Below, piece after piece: positions 38,778 through 47,538 of a stretch of DNA of 64,000 bases. Source of the DNA: Burkholderiales bacterium JOSHI_001 (GTDB taxonomy: Bacteria > Pseudomonadota > Gammaproteobacteria > Burkholderiales > Burkholderiaceae_C); contig CM001438.1 of assembly GCA_000244995.1 (NCBI GenBank), positions 2,690,090 to 2,754,089 on the forward strand, written 5' to 3'. The notes beneath the pieces were generated by a model. The model was not told where the DNA came from, did not search any database, and saw nothing but the letters and a program-made list of their open reading frames with translations. Positions within the stretch are counted from its first letter, which is position 1. Each line of letters starts with the position of its first letter. Both the position numbers and the translations under genes were made by a program.

Positions 38778-39646
38778 ATACCGCGACCGCCACCTACGAT
38801 GCTGGCCGCTTGGCCAAGCACCGTGCGCGCAAGCGCGTCAATGCCATCGCCCTGACGCTGTCGCTGGGTGCCATGGCTTTCGGCCTGGTGTGGCTGGTGT
38901 GGATCCTGTTTGAAACCGTGCGCCTGGGACTGGGTGGCCTGAACCTGGCCGTGTTCACCGAGATGACACCGCCGCCCCAGGCTGAAACCGGTGGCTTGGC
39001 CAATGCCATCTTCGGCTCGCTGATGATGGTGTCGCTGGCCACCTTGGTGGGCACGCCCATCGGCGTGCTGGCCGGCATCTACCTGGCCGAGTACGGCCAG
39101 AAGGCCTGGCTGGGCAGCGTGGTGCGCTTCATCAATGACATCCTGCTGTCGGCGCCGTCCATCGTGATCGGGCTGTTCATCTACTCGGTGTGGGTCGCGC
39201 GCATGAAGTCCTTCTCCGGCATTGCCGGCGTGCTGGCGCTGGCGCTGATCGTCATCCCGGTGGTCATTCGCCAGACCGAGAACATGCTGTCGCTGATTCC
39301 GAACGCGCTGCGCGAGGCGGCCTATGCGCTGGGCACGCCCAAGTGGAAGGTCATCCTGAGCGTCACGCTGAAGTCGGCGCGTGCCGGCGTGCTGACCGGC
39401 ATCCTGCTGGCGGTGGCGCGCATCGCGGGTGAAACCGCGCCGCTGCTTTTCACCGCGCTGTCCAACCAGTTCTGGACCGCCAACCTGGGCGAACCCATGG
39501 CCAGCCTGCCGGTCACCATCTTCAAGTTCGCGATGAGCCCGTATGAAAACTGGCAGAAGCTGGCCTGGGCCGGCGTCTTCCTGATCACGCTGGGTGTGCT
39601 GCTGCTGAACATCGCGGCGCGTGTGCTGTTCAAGAACAAACACTGA
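38774..39646 (+). CDS. pstA: Phosphate ABC transporter permease PstA
   Basis: A 290-residue permease with six predicted membrane segments. Family landmarks are [20 protein letters not shown], the EAA loop [20 protein letters not shown] and [19 protein letters not shown]. The ATGA overlap with pstC implies coupled translation and equal amounts of both permeases. An 17-base gap separates it from pstB. Confidence 0.97.
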   Translation: MNTATATYDAGRLAKHRARKRVNAIALTLSLGAMAFGLVWLVWILFETVRLGLGGLNLAVFTEMTPPPQAETGGLANAIFGSLMMVSLATLVGTPIGVLAGIYLAEYGQKAWLGSVVRFINDILLSAPSIVIGLFIYSVWVARMKSFSGIAGVLALALIVIPVVIRQTENMLSLIPNALREAAYALGTPKWKVILSVTLKSARAGVLTGILLAVARIAGETAPLLFTALSNQFWTANLGEPMASLPVTIFKFAMSPYENWQKLAWAGVFLITLGVLLLNIAARVLFKNKH

Positions 39647-39663
39647 AGTCGAAGGGATTTGCC

Positions 39664-40449
39664 ATGGACGCAAGGGTCGACATGCCCAGCACCGAAAAAG
39701 CCAAGATATCGGTGCGCAACCTGAACTTCTATTACGGGTCCTTTCACGCGCTGAAAAGCATCAACCTGGACATTCCCGAGCGCAAGGTCACCGCCTTCAT
39801 CGGGCCATCGGGCTGCGGCAAGAGCACGCTGCTGCGCACCCTGAACCGCATGTTCGAGCTCTACCCCGAACAGCGCGCCGAAGGCGAGATCAACCTGGAC
39901 GGGCAGAACATCCTCACCAGCAAGGACGACGTGTCGCTGATCCGTGCCAAGGTGGGCATGGTGTTCCAGAAGCCCACGCCGTTTCCGATGAGCATCTACG
40001 ACAACATCGCCTTCGGGGTGCGCCTGTTCGAGAACCTGCCGCGCGCCGAGATGGACGAGCGGGTGGAATGGGCGCTGCGCAAGGCCGCGCTGTGGACCGA
40101 GGTGAAGGACAAGCTGGGCCAGAGCGGCTCGGGCCTGTCGGGCGGCCAGCAGCAGCGGCTGTGCATTGCGCGCGGCATCGCCATCAAGCCCGAGGTGCTG
40201 CTGCTGGACGAACCCTGCTCGGCGCTGGACCCCATCTCCACCGGCAAGGTGGAAGAATTGATCCACGAACTGAAGGGCGAGTACACCGTGGCCATCGTCA
40301 CCCACAACATGCAGCAGGCAGCGCGGGTGTCGGACTACACGGCCTACATGTACCTGGGCGACCTGATCGAGTTCGGCCCCACGGCCGAGCTGTTCATGAA
40401 GCCCAAGCGCAAGGACACGGAAGACTACATCACGGGGCGATTCGGATGA
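39664..40449 (+). CDS. pstB: Phosphate ABC transporter ATP-binding protein
   Basis: A 261-residue ATPase with Walker [10 protein letters not shown], the Q-loop in [21 protein letters not shown] signature LSGGQQQRL and Walker [14 protein letters not shown]. The PstB-type [17 protein letters not shown] is diagnostic. It energises import through PstCA and, with PhoU, signals phosphate status to PhoR. Its stop overlaps the phoU start (ATGA). Confidence 0.98.
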   Translation: MDARVDMPSTEKAKISVRNLNFYYGSFHALKSINLDIPERKVTAFIGPSGCGKSTLLRTLNRMFELYPEQRAEGEINLDGQNILTSKDDVSLIRAKVGMVFQKPTPFPMSIYDNIAFGVRLFENLPRAEMDERVEWALRKAALWTEVKDKLGQSGSGLSGGQQQRLCIARGIAIKPEVLLLDEPCSALDPISTGKVEELIHELKGEYTVAIVTHNMQQAARVSDYTAYMYLGDLIEFGPTAELFMKPKRKDTEDYITGRFG

Positions 40450-41153
40450 CAGACAAGCATTTGTCCACGCAGTTCGATGCCGAGCTCAGCGGCATTTCCA
40501 CCCGCGTGCTGGAGATGGGCGGCCTGGTCGAAGCCCAGGTGGCGCAGGCCATGTACGCCCTGACCAACTTCAGCAGCGAAACCGCCAGCCAGGTGCTGTT
40601 GCAGGAGATCAAGGTCAACGAGATGGAGGTCGAGATCGACCGCGACCTGTCCACCATCATTGCCCGGCGCCAGCCCACGGCGCGCGACCTGCGCCTGCTG
40701 ACGTCGGTGAGCAAGACCATCGGCAACCTGGAACGCGTGGGCGACGAAGCCGCGCGCATTGCGCGCACCGTCCAGCGACTGATGAACGCGGGCGTGTCCA
40801 GCCGGCTGCGCCTGCCGGTGGCCGACGTGGGCTTCGAGGCCACGCTGGCCACGGCTTCGCTGCGCAAGGCGCTGGACGCCTTCGCCCGCCTGGACACCCA
40901 GGCCGCGCTGGAAGTCATCAAGCAGGACAACCAGATCGACCAGGAATTTGAAGGCCTGATGCGCAAGCTGATCACCTACATGATGGAGGACCCGCGCACG
41001 ATCTCCGCGTCCATCGACCTGGTGTTTGTGGCCAAGGCGATTGAACGCGTGGGGGACCACGCCAAGAACCTGGCCGAGCAGGTGATCTACATCGTCAAGG
41101 GCACCGACGTGCGCCACACGCCGATGGAAACGGTCGAGTCCATCGCCCGCTGA
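40446..41153 (+). CDS. phoU: Phosphate signalling regulator PhoU
   Basis: A 235-residue all-helical protein of two PhoU repeats (about 10-110 and 115-220). Metal-binding E/D-rich motifs are visible as [14 protein letters not shown] and [15 protein letters not shown]. It links the Pst transporter to PhoR, keeping the Pho regulon off when phosphate is plentiful. The start [11 protein letters not shown] overlaps pstB; an in-frame upstream opening is only read-through of the pstB region. Confidence 0.97.
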   Translation: MTDKHLSTQFDAELSGISTRVLEMGGLVEAQVAQAMYALTNFSSETASQVLLQEIKVNEMEVEIDRDLSTIIARRQPTARDLRLLTSVSKTIGNLERVGDEAARIARTVQRLMNAGVSSRLRLPVADVGFEATLATASLRKALDAFARLDTQAALEVIKQDNQIDQEFEGLMRKLITYMMEDPRTISASIDLVFVAKAIERVGDHAKNLAEQVIYIVKGTDVRHTPMETVESIAR

Positions 41154-41174
41154 CACCCGAGAGGAACTGCAACG

Positions 41175-41879
41175 ATGAGCCGCATCCTGGTGGTTGAAGA
41201 CGAAGGGGCGATTGCCGAGCTGATGGCCATCAACCTGCGCCACGCCGGCCACGAGGTGACCTTGGCCGCCACCGCCGAGCAGGCCCAGGCCGCGGTGGAT
41301 GGCCAACTGCCCGACCTGGTGGTGCTGGACTGGATGCTGCCCGGCCAGAGCGGCCTGGCGCTGGCGCGCCGCTGGCGCGGTGACGATCGCACCCGCGCGC
41401 TGCCCATCATCATGCTCACCGCGCGCAGCGAAGAGGCCGACAAGCTGGCCGGCCTGGAAGCTGGCGCCGACGACTACCTGACCAAGCCCTTTTCCACCAA
41501 CGAGCTGATGGCGCGCATCCGGGCCGTGCTGCGCCGCATGGCGCCGCAGGCACTGGACGAAGCGGTGCAGGTGGGTGAACTGCACCTGGACCCGGCCACG
41601 CGCCGCGTGTCGCGCGGCGGCACCGAGCTGAAGATCGGGCCAACCGAATTCCGCCTGCTGCATTTCCTGATGAGCCACCCCGAGCGCGTGCACAGCCGTG
41701 CGCAGTTGCTGGACCGCGTGTGGGGTGACCACGTCTTCATTGAAGAGCGCACGGTGGACGTGCACGTGAAGCGCCTGCGCGAAGCCCTGACGCCGGCCCA
41801 GTGTGCCGGCATGATTGAAACCGTGCGCGGTGCCGGCTACAGGCTCACACAGCAGCAAAGCGCCCACGCGGCAGGTTGA
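41175..41879 (+). CDS. phoB: Phosphate regulon response regulator PhoB
   Basis: A 234-residue OmpR-family regulator. The receiver domain has acidic residues E8/D9, phosphorylation site D52 (VVLDWMLPGQSG), Thr in MLTARS and Lys in YLTKPF. The C-terminal winged helix (about 130-228) includes IGPTEFRLLHFLMSHPERV and EERTVDVHVKRLREAL. It binds Pho boxes such as that before pstS. It precedes phoR by 12 bases. Confidence 0.96.
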   Translation: MSRILVVEDEGAIAELMAINLRHAGHEVTLAATAEQAQAAVDGQLPDLVVLDWMLPGQSGLALARRWRGDDRTRALPIIMLTARSEEADKLAGLEAGADDYLTKPFSTNELMARIRAVLRRMAPQALDEAVQVGELHLDPATRRVSRGGTELKIGPTEFRLLHFLMSHPERVHSRAQLLDRVWGDHVFIEERTVDVHVKRLREALTPAQCAGMIETVRGAGYRLTQQQSAHAAG

Positions 41880-41891
41880 ACCCCCGTTGCG

Positions 41892-43241
41892 ATGAACTGG
41901 TTCCTGTCGCGCTGGCTGAAGCTGTGCCTGGGTGCGGTGCTGGGGGTGCTGGCCGGCGCCTGGCTGGGCAGCGTGCTTCAGTTGCCGGGAGTGGGCATGG
42001 CCGCCGGCGCCGCGCTGGGCCTGGGCCTGGTCACGCTGGCCGACCTGCGGCGTGCGCGGCAGGTCCTGCGCTGGCTGCGCGACCGCCCGGACGAAGCCGG
42101 CCCGCGCCCCGGTGGCTTGTGGGGTGAACTGGCCTACCGGGCCGAGAAGGTGTTTCGCCAGCGCAGCCATGAACTGGCCGCCGAGCGCCAGAACCACGCC
42201 CAGTTCCTGGCCGCCATCGACGCGTCGCCGAACGGCGTGCTGCTGCTGGACGAACACCAGCACATCGAATGGTGCAACGCCGTGGCGGCGCTGCACCTGG
42301 GCCTGGACGCCCAGCGCGACCGTGGCCAGGCGGTGACCAACCTGGTGCGCGCGCCTGGCTTCGTGGCCCAGTTGCAGGGCGCCGACTTCGACAACGCCAT
42401 CACCCTGAGCCTGCCCGGGCGCGATCTCACCCTGCAAGTGCTGGTGCGGCGCTACGGGCAGCAACGCAGCCTGGTGCTGACGCAGGACGTCACCGAGCGC
42501 CTGCGCAGCGAGGCCATGCGGCGCGATTTCGTGGCCAATGTGTCGCACGAGATCCGCTCACCGCTGACCGTGCTGGCGGGCTTTGTCGAAACCATGGCAA
42601 CGCTGAAGCTCAGCGAAACCGAACGCCAGCGGGTGCTGCAATTGATGCAGCAGCAGACCGACCGCATGCAGACCCTGGTGGCCGATTTGCTGACCTTGGC
42701 CCAACTGGAAGGCAGCCCCCGCCCGCCCACCGACCGCTGGGTGCCCTTGGCCGCGCTGCTCGCCAGGGTGCGGGCCGAGGCGCAGGCCTTGTCCGGCGGG
42801 CGGCACCAGATCGACATCGACAGCGACAGCGGCGAGGGCCTGGCCCTGGCGGGCAGCGACAGCGAGCTCTACAGCGCCATCGCCAACCTGGTGAGCAACG
42901 CCGTGCGCTACACACCCGCGGGCGGCCACATCAGCGCACGTTGGCTGGTGCGCCAGGATGGCGGCATGCTGGAGGTGGCCGACACCGGCATCGGCATCGC
43001 GCGCGAGCACCTGCCGCGGTTGGCCGAGCGCTTCTACCGCGTGGATGGGAGCCGGTCCCGCGACACCGGTGGCACCGGCCTGGGTCTGGCCATCGCCAAA
43101 CACGCCATCCAGCGCCACGGCGGCGAACTGGATGTGGACAGCGAACCCGGCAAGGGCTCACGCTTTCGACTGCTGCTGCCGGCCGCGCGCATCCGCCGCG
43201 ATGGCGTGCCGTCGGACCAGCCGGCGCCGGTGCTTCACTGA
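41892..43241 (+). CDS. phoR: Phosphate regulon sensor histidine kinase PhoR
   Basis: A 449-residue kinase. Two N-terminal membrane segments (about 9-28 and 35-50) precede a PAS domain (about 100-200, LAAIDASPNGVLLLDEHQ). The phospho-acceptor is H219 in DFVANVSHEIRSPLT; the ATPase domain has the N box LVSNAVRYTP, G1 VADTGIGIAREHLP and G2 GTGLGLAIAKHA. It phosphorylates PhoB under phosphate limitation. Its last 7 bases overlap the convergent glycosyltransferase-like gene. Confidence 0.96.
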   Translation: MNWFLSRWLKLCLGAVLGVLAGAWLGSVLQLPGVGMAAGAALGLGLVTLADLRRARQVLRWLRDRPDEAGPRPGGLWGELAYRAEKVFRQRSHELAAERQNHAQFLAAIDASPNGVLLLDEHQHIEWCNAVAALHLGLDAQRDRGQAVTNLVRAPGFVAQLQGADFDNAITLSLPGRDLTLQVLVRRYGQQRSLVLTQDVTERLRSEAMRRDFVANVSHEIRSPLTVLAGFVETMATLKLSETERQRVLQLMQQQTDRMQTLVADLLTLAQLEGSPRPPTDRWVPLAALLARVRAEAQALSGGRHQIDIDSDSGEGLALAGSDSELYSAIANLVSNAVRYTPAGGHISARWLVRQDGGMLEVADTGIGIAREHLPRLAERFYRVDGSRSRDTGGTGLGLAIAKHAIQRHGGELDVDSEPGKGSRFRLLLPAARIRRDGVPSDQPAPVLH

Positions 43242-44914
43242 ACTGCGCGGCGGTACAGCAGCGTCAGCTCCTCGCTGTCAGTGGGGCGGCGCAGCCGGAC
43301 CTGTTCCACCCAGCCGGCAGGCGCAGGCGGCACGGCCTGCCGCGAAGCACTCACCAGCAATACGGCGCAGGCCGCGTCGGCCCGGGCGACCGCGCCGCCG
43401 GCACCCGCTGAACGGTCCACGCGCCAGCGGCCGTGGAATTCCAGCGCGGCAGTCAGCGCCCAGGGCAGGCCAGGGGCGGCCAGGCATTCACCCGGGCGGA
43501 TGTGGCGCGCCATTTGCCGCACATGCGGACCGTAGCTGCGCGCGTAGTCCAGCAGCGGCAGCCACAGCGTCATCAGCAGCAACCAGGTCAGTGCCACGCC
43601 GCTGGCCGGGAGCACCAGGCTTTTCCACAGCGCGCTGCGGTGGCGGCCCGTGCGCCAGCGCACCAGCCACAGCCAGGCCAGGGTGCCAGCGCCTGCGGCC
43701 AGCAGCGCCAGCCACGAGAACTGCACCACGTAACCAGGCGCCAGCCGTGCCACATTGGCCGCTGGCTTGGCCGGCACGCCGGTCTGCATGGCCACATACA
43801 TCAGCCACACGAACAGCGCCACCAGGCTGAAGAAGATGACCGAGAACCAGTCCACCGCCGCGCTGGCGTGTCGGCGCAGCGTGGGCAGGGCAAACGCAGC
43901 CAGGACCGCCAGCCCGGGCAGGCCCAGCATCAGCGCGCGGTCCGATCCCCCCATGCCGGCGCTGGCCAACAGCGCCACCGCCGCCGTGGCCAGGGGCACC
44001 GAGAGGTGGCGGTGGCCGAAGTGGCCGCGCCAGCGCCACAGCGTCCACAAGGCCAGGGGCCACACCGGCCACAGGAACCACAGCAGCAGGCGGCCAAACT
44101 GACGCGCCTGGGGCAGCGCCAGGTCGGGCATCACGCGCCACGACCAGGCGTGCAGCAGCACCGCGGCCCCCACCGCCAGCACGGAGCCGACCAGGGCCCA
44201 CCACGCCAGTGGTCGCACCTGGGGGTAGGACGATTTCCAGCACACCAGGGCCGCCAGCAGCCCCATCGCCAAGGCCATGGCCGGTGCGCCGCAGGCGGCC
44301 AATGCCGTCAGTGACGCCAACATCGCCGCGCGCGACCCGCGGGGCCGGAACGGGGCCGCCGCCAGGGCCCACTGCAGGCCGGCCACGGCGGCCAGCTGGG
44401 CCAGTTCGGGTGTGGTCTCGTGGCCCAACTGCAGCAAGCCCAGCGTGGCCATCAGCGCCAACAGCGACGCATCGGCCATGGCACGGGCGTAGTCCACGGC
44501 GTCCGGCTCGCCACCGAACGCAAAGGCCACGGGTTGGGCCTTGTCGGTGCGCGCCAGGTGGTAGCTGGCGTACCACAGTGCCACCAGGGTCAGGGCCAAC
44601 AGCAGCGCAAAGGGAATGCGCGCCGCCAGGGCCGGCGCCAGCCAGGGGGAGGTCAGGGCGATGAAACCCGCCCCCAGCCAATGCGGCAGCAGCGCGCTGC
44701 CGGTGGACACACCGCCGAGCGCCGGGTCCATCCAGGAGGCGCGGCCCTCGGCCAGGGCCAGCATCTGGCCGAAGGCGGCCAGGTCTGCGTTTTTCCAGGG
44801 GTCGCGACCGAACACGCCGGGAATGACGTAAGCCGCGCAGAGCAGCAGCAGGGCCAGCCGTGGCAGCGGGCGCGCCGCTTCTCGGGTGACCAGGGCCGGG
44901 GAGGTGGTAGCCAT
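43235..44914 (-). CDS. ArnT-like membrane glycosyltransferase (GT-C / GT39-83 type)
   Basis: A 559-residue protein with about 11-13 membrane segments and a soluble C-terminal domain of about 90 residues. The first external loop carries acidic residues in GRDPWKNADLAAFGQ (D38, D44), where GT-C enzymes keep catalytic acids. Family members move sugars from polyprenyl-phosphate donors to lipid A, glycans or proteins; the acceptor here is unknown. It is convergent with phoR. The start was set at MATTSPALVTRE because the 25 upstream codons look non-coding. Confidence 0.75.
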   Translation of the reverse strand: MATTSPALVTREAARPLPRLALLLLCAAYVIPGVFGRDPWKNADLAAFGQMLALAEGRASWMDPALGGVSTGSALLPHWLGAGFIALTSPWLAPALAARIPFALLLALTLVALWYASYHLARTDKAQPVAFAFGGEPDAVDYARAMADASLLALMATLGLLQLGHETTPELAQLAAVAGLQWALAAAPFRPRGSRAAMLASLTALAACGAPAMALAMGLLAALVCWKSSYPQVRPLAWWALVGSVLAVGAAVLLHAWSWRVMPDLALPQARQFGRLLLWFLWPVWPLALWTLWRWRGHFGHRHLSVPLATAAVALLASAGMGGSDRALMLGLPGLAVLAAFALPTLRRHASAAVDWFSVIFFSLVALFVWLMYVAMQTGVPAKPAANVARLAPGYVVQFSWLALLAAGAGTLAWLWLVRWRTGRHRSALWKSLVLPASGVALTWLLLMTLWLPLLDYARSYGPHVRQMARHIRPGECLAAPGLPWALTAALEFHGRWRVDRSAGAGGAVARADAACAVLLVSASRQAVPPAPAGWVEQVRLRRPTDSEELTLLYRRAVQ

Positions 44915-44990
44915 CACGCCGCGATGATGCCAAAGGGCCGGCTGAGCCGACTTTGCCCAGGGGTAAAGCGCAGGTGCCGGCCGCCGCAAG

Positions 44991-45017
44991 AAAAAAGGCA
45001 GCCGCGGGGGCTGCCTT
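44991..45017 (-). terminator. Intrinsic terminator of rpmE2
   Basis: AAGGCAGCC (44995-45003) pairs with GGCTGCCTT (45009-45017) around a 5-base loop; on the minus strand the stem is followed by six T residues. It lies 40 bases after the rpmE2 stop. Confidence 0.88.
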
Positions 45018-45056
45018 CTTCGTGGCGGGTGCGGCTGGTGCGCACCGGCCGGAACA

Positions 45057-45317
45057 TCACTTTTTCAGGCCGACGCGGGCGAACTTGTTGCGGAACTTCT
45101 CGACGCGACCGCCCAGGCTGTCGATGCTCTTCTGCGTGCCGGTGTAGAAGGGGTGCGTCTCGCTGGTGGTTTCCAGCTTCATCAGCGGCAGTTCACGGCC
45201 ATCTTCCATCTTGATGGTTTCGCGGGTCGGCGCACAGGAGCGCGTCACGAACTTGAAACCGTTGGACAGGTCCACGAAGCACACGTCGCGGTAGTTGGGG
45301 TGAATGCCTTCTTTCAT
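45057..45317 (-). CDS. rpmE2: 50S ribosomal protein bL31, type B (zinc-free)
   Basis: An 86-residue type B bL31 starting [20 protein letters not shown] and including [15 protein letters not shown]. It lacks the CxxC pairs of zinc-binding type A L31. In many bacteria the zinc-free form replaces the zinc form under zinc limitation, but here it sits with rho behind an ordinary-looking promoter and terminator. No second L31 gene is in the window. Confidence 0.96.
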   Translation of the reverse strand: MKEGIHPNYRDVCFVDLSNGFKFVTRSCAPTRETIKMEDGRELPLMKLETTSETHPFYTGTQKSIDSLGGRVEKFRNKFARVGLKK

Positions 45318-45403
45318 GCTCGATCTCGCTTAGGTTGGTTCGGTAGCCACGCCGCGCCGAATGTTCCGGGGCAGTGCACTTTCCGTATGGCGGAAAACCG
45401 CGA

Positions 45404-45412
45404 ATTATAGCA
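45404..45412 (-). promoter_or_regulatory. Extended -10 promoter of rpmE2
   Basis: TGC-TATAAT on the minus strand is a perfect extended -10 (TGn plus TATAAT). Transcription would start near 45397, giving an 80-base leader that opens with a TTTCCG/CGGAAA hairpin (45380-45396). It lies just after the rho stop. Confidence 0.72.
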
Positions 45413-45422
45413 AAGGGAAAGC

Positions 45423-46688
45423 TCAGCCCCCACGCCGCATCATGTCGAAGAAGTCCAGGTTGTTCTTGGTCTGCTTCATCTTGTCCAGCACGAACTCCAT
45501 CGCCTCGATCTCGTCCATGTTGTAGAGCAGCTTGCGCAGGATCCAGGTCTTCTGCAGGATTTCCGGTTTCAACAGCAGTTCTTCACGCCGCGTGCCGGTC
45601 TTGTTGATCAGGATGGACGGGTAGACGCGCTTTTCGGCCATGCGGCGGTCGAGGTGGATTTCGCAGTTGCCGGTGCCCTTGAACTCTTCGTAGATCACCT
45701 CGTCCATGCGGCTGCCGGTGTCGATCAGCGCCGTGCCGATGATGGTGAGCGAGCCGCCTTCTTCCACATTGCGCGCGGCGCCGAAGAAGCGCTTGGGGCG
45801 CTGCAGCGCGTTGGCGTCCACGCCGCCCGTGAGCACTTTGCCGCTGGAAGGCAGCACGTTGTTGTAGGCCCGCGCCAGGCGCGTGATGCTGTCCAGCAGG
45901 ATGACCACGTCCTTGCCCAGTTCCACCAGGCGCTTGGCGCGCTCGATCACCATTTCGGCCACCTGCACGTGGCGGGCGGCGGGTTCGTCGAAGGTGGAAC
46001 TGATGACCTCGCCGCGCACGCCGCGCACCATTTCGGTCACTTCTTCCGGGCGTTCGTCCACCAGCAGCACGATGAGGTGGATCTCGGGGTGGTTGGCGAC
46101 CAGCGAATGCGCGATGTGCTGCATCATCATGGTCTTGCCGGTCTTGGGCTGGGCCACCAGCAGCGCGCGCTGGCCCTTGCCGATCGGCGCGATCAGGTCG
46201 ATGGTGCGGCCGGTGACCGACTCTTCACCCTTCAGGCCTTCACGTTCCAGCTTGAACGCCGACTTGGGGAACAAGGGCGTCAGGTTCTCGAACATGATCT
46301 TGTGCTTGTTCTCCTCCGGCGTGAGGCCGTTCACACGGTCCACCTTCACCAGGGCGAAATAGCGCTCGCCGTCCTTGGGCACCCGCACCTCGCCTTCGAT
46401 GAGGTCGCCGGTGTGCAGGTTGAAGCGGCGGATCTGGCTGGGCGACAGGTAGATGTCGTCCGTGCTGGCCATGTAGCTGGCCTCGATGCTGCGCAGGAAG
46501 CCGAAGCCATCGGGCAGCACTTCCAGCACGCCGTCGCCAAAGACCTGTTCACCGGCCTTGGCGCGCTTCTTCATGATCGCGAACATCAGTTCCTGCTTGC
46601 GCAGGCGCGAGACGTTTTCGATCTCCAACGCCTCGCCCATCTTGATGAGTTCGGAGACGTGCTGCGCCTTCAGTTCGGACAGATGCAT
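45423..46688 (-). CDS. rho: Transcription termination factor Rho
   Basis: A 421-residue hexameric RNA helicase (E. coli 419). The N-terminal RNA-binding domain runs to about residue 125 ([18 protein letters not shown], then GFGFLRS). The ATPase core has Walker [10 protein letters not shown], Walker [17 protein letters not shown] and the Q/R loops. ATG 46688 begins the family N-terminus. A 254-base leader separates it from trxA, as in other proteobacteria where Rho controls its own transcript. Confidence 0.98.
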   Translation of the reverse strand: MHLSELKAQHVSELIKMGEALEIENVSRLRKQELMFAIMKKRAKAGEQVFGDGVLEVLPDGFGFLRSIEASYMASTDDIYLSPSQIRRFNLHTGDLIEGEVRVPKDGERYFALVKVDRVNGLTPEENKHKIMFENLTPLFPKSAFKLEREGLKGEESVTGRTIDLIAPIGKGQRALLVAQPKTGKTMMMQHIAHSLVANHPEIHLIVLLVDERPEEVTEMVRGVRGEVISSTFDEPAARHVQVAEMVIERAKRLVELGKDVVILLDSITRLARAYNNVLPSSGKVLTGGVDANALQRPKRFFGAARNVEEGGSLTIIGTALIDTGSRMDEVIYEEFKGTGNCEIHLDRRMAEKRVYPSILINKTGTRREELLLKPEILQKTWILRKLLYNMDEIEAMEFVLDKMKQTKNNLDFFDMMRRGG

Positions 46689-46972
46689 GGGGGGATCACC
46701 CTCGGGTGTGTGCAGGAGCGGTGCGCCTTGCCAGGAACGCACGTCGCCCGAAACGGGCCGGCTGTGTCACTGCGGTGGACCTCTGGCGCCGGGTGAGGCC
46801 GGAGCCGGTCAGTCGCAGGGGAAAGGGTAGGGGGCCGGAACCACGCGCTGGGCCGCAGGGTGCGCGGCTTTGGCGTGGTGGCAAAAACGTCTGGCTGATG
46901 CGGGCGGGCGTTTGGCCGCGTCCCGCAGGCCGGATCGAATGATTATAGGTGACCGTCCAGGAAGGCCGTCAA
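46689..46972 (-). promoter_or_regulatory. rho promoter and long untranslated leader
   Basis: TATAAT (46947-46942) includes the trxA stop codon; TTGACG (46972-46967) is a possible -35 at a wide 19-base spacing. The leader of about 250 bases to the rho ATG has no convincing coding frame and includes C-rich stretches. E. coli rho has a leader of similar length in which Rho terminates its own transcript; the same is inferred here. Confidence 0.6.
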
Positions 46973-47272
46973 CTGGGCCTTGGACAGGGCGCCCACCTTG
47001 GTGGCGGCAAGCTGGCCGCCCTTGAACAGCATCAGCGTGGGAATGCCGCGGATGCCGAACTTGGCGGGAACGTCGCGATTGTCGTCCACGTTCATCTTGG
47101 CCACCTGGAGTCGGCCGCCGTAGTCCTTGGCGGCTTCGTCCAGGATGGGCGCAATCATCTTGCACGGGCCGCACCATTCAGCCCAGTAGTCCACCAACAC
47201 CGGGGTGTCGGACTTCAGCACATCGGCCTCGAAGGACGCGTCGGAGACGTGCTTGATCAATTCGCTGCTCAT
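46943..47272 (-). CDS. trxA: Thioredoxin 1
   Basis: A 109-residue thioredoxin with redox pair C34/C37 in AEWCGPCK, the buried Asp in LVDYWAEW and the cis-proline loop [11 protein letters not shown]. It reduces protein disulfides and is recharged by thioredoxin reductase. The start was set at [11 protein letters not shown]; the 34 codons before it are not thioredoxin-like. TAGGAT (47283-47278) lies 5 bases before the ATG, suggesting a leaderless mRNA. rho follows on the same strand. Confidence 0.97.
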   Translation of the reverse strand: MSSELIKHVSDASFEADVLKSDTPVLVDYWAEWCGPCKMIAPILDEAAKDYGGRLQVAKMNVDDNRDVPAKFGIRGIPTLMLFKGGQLAATKVGALSKAQLTAFLDGHL

Positions 47273-47538
47273 CTTGAATCCTACGTTCGCGGGCCGACGG
47301 GCCGCGCAGGTGTAGAAGATTCTGACATAAAGGCTTGGCCGGCGCGGGCAGCGGGGCCGCTGGTGCCGGCCCACCCGCCGCCTGCGGTGGCGAATTGAAC
47401 GGTGGCGGCCCGCCTGTTCGCCCCATCACGTCGGACCGCCCGGCGGTCCAATCGCCTGCAGGACCGGGCCCCGTGTCCGCCCGGCACACCGTCGGGCGGC
47501 CCAAGGCCCGGTGCCGCCGAGCCCACCGCCGCCTTGCC

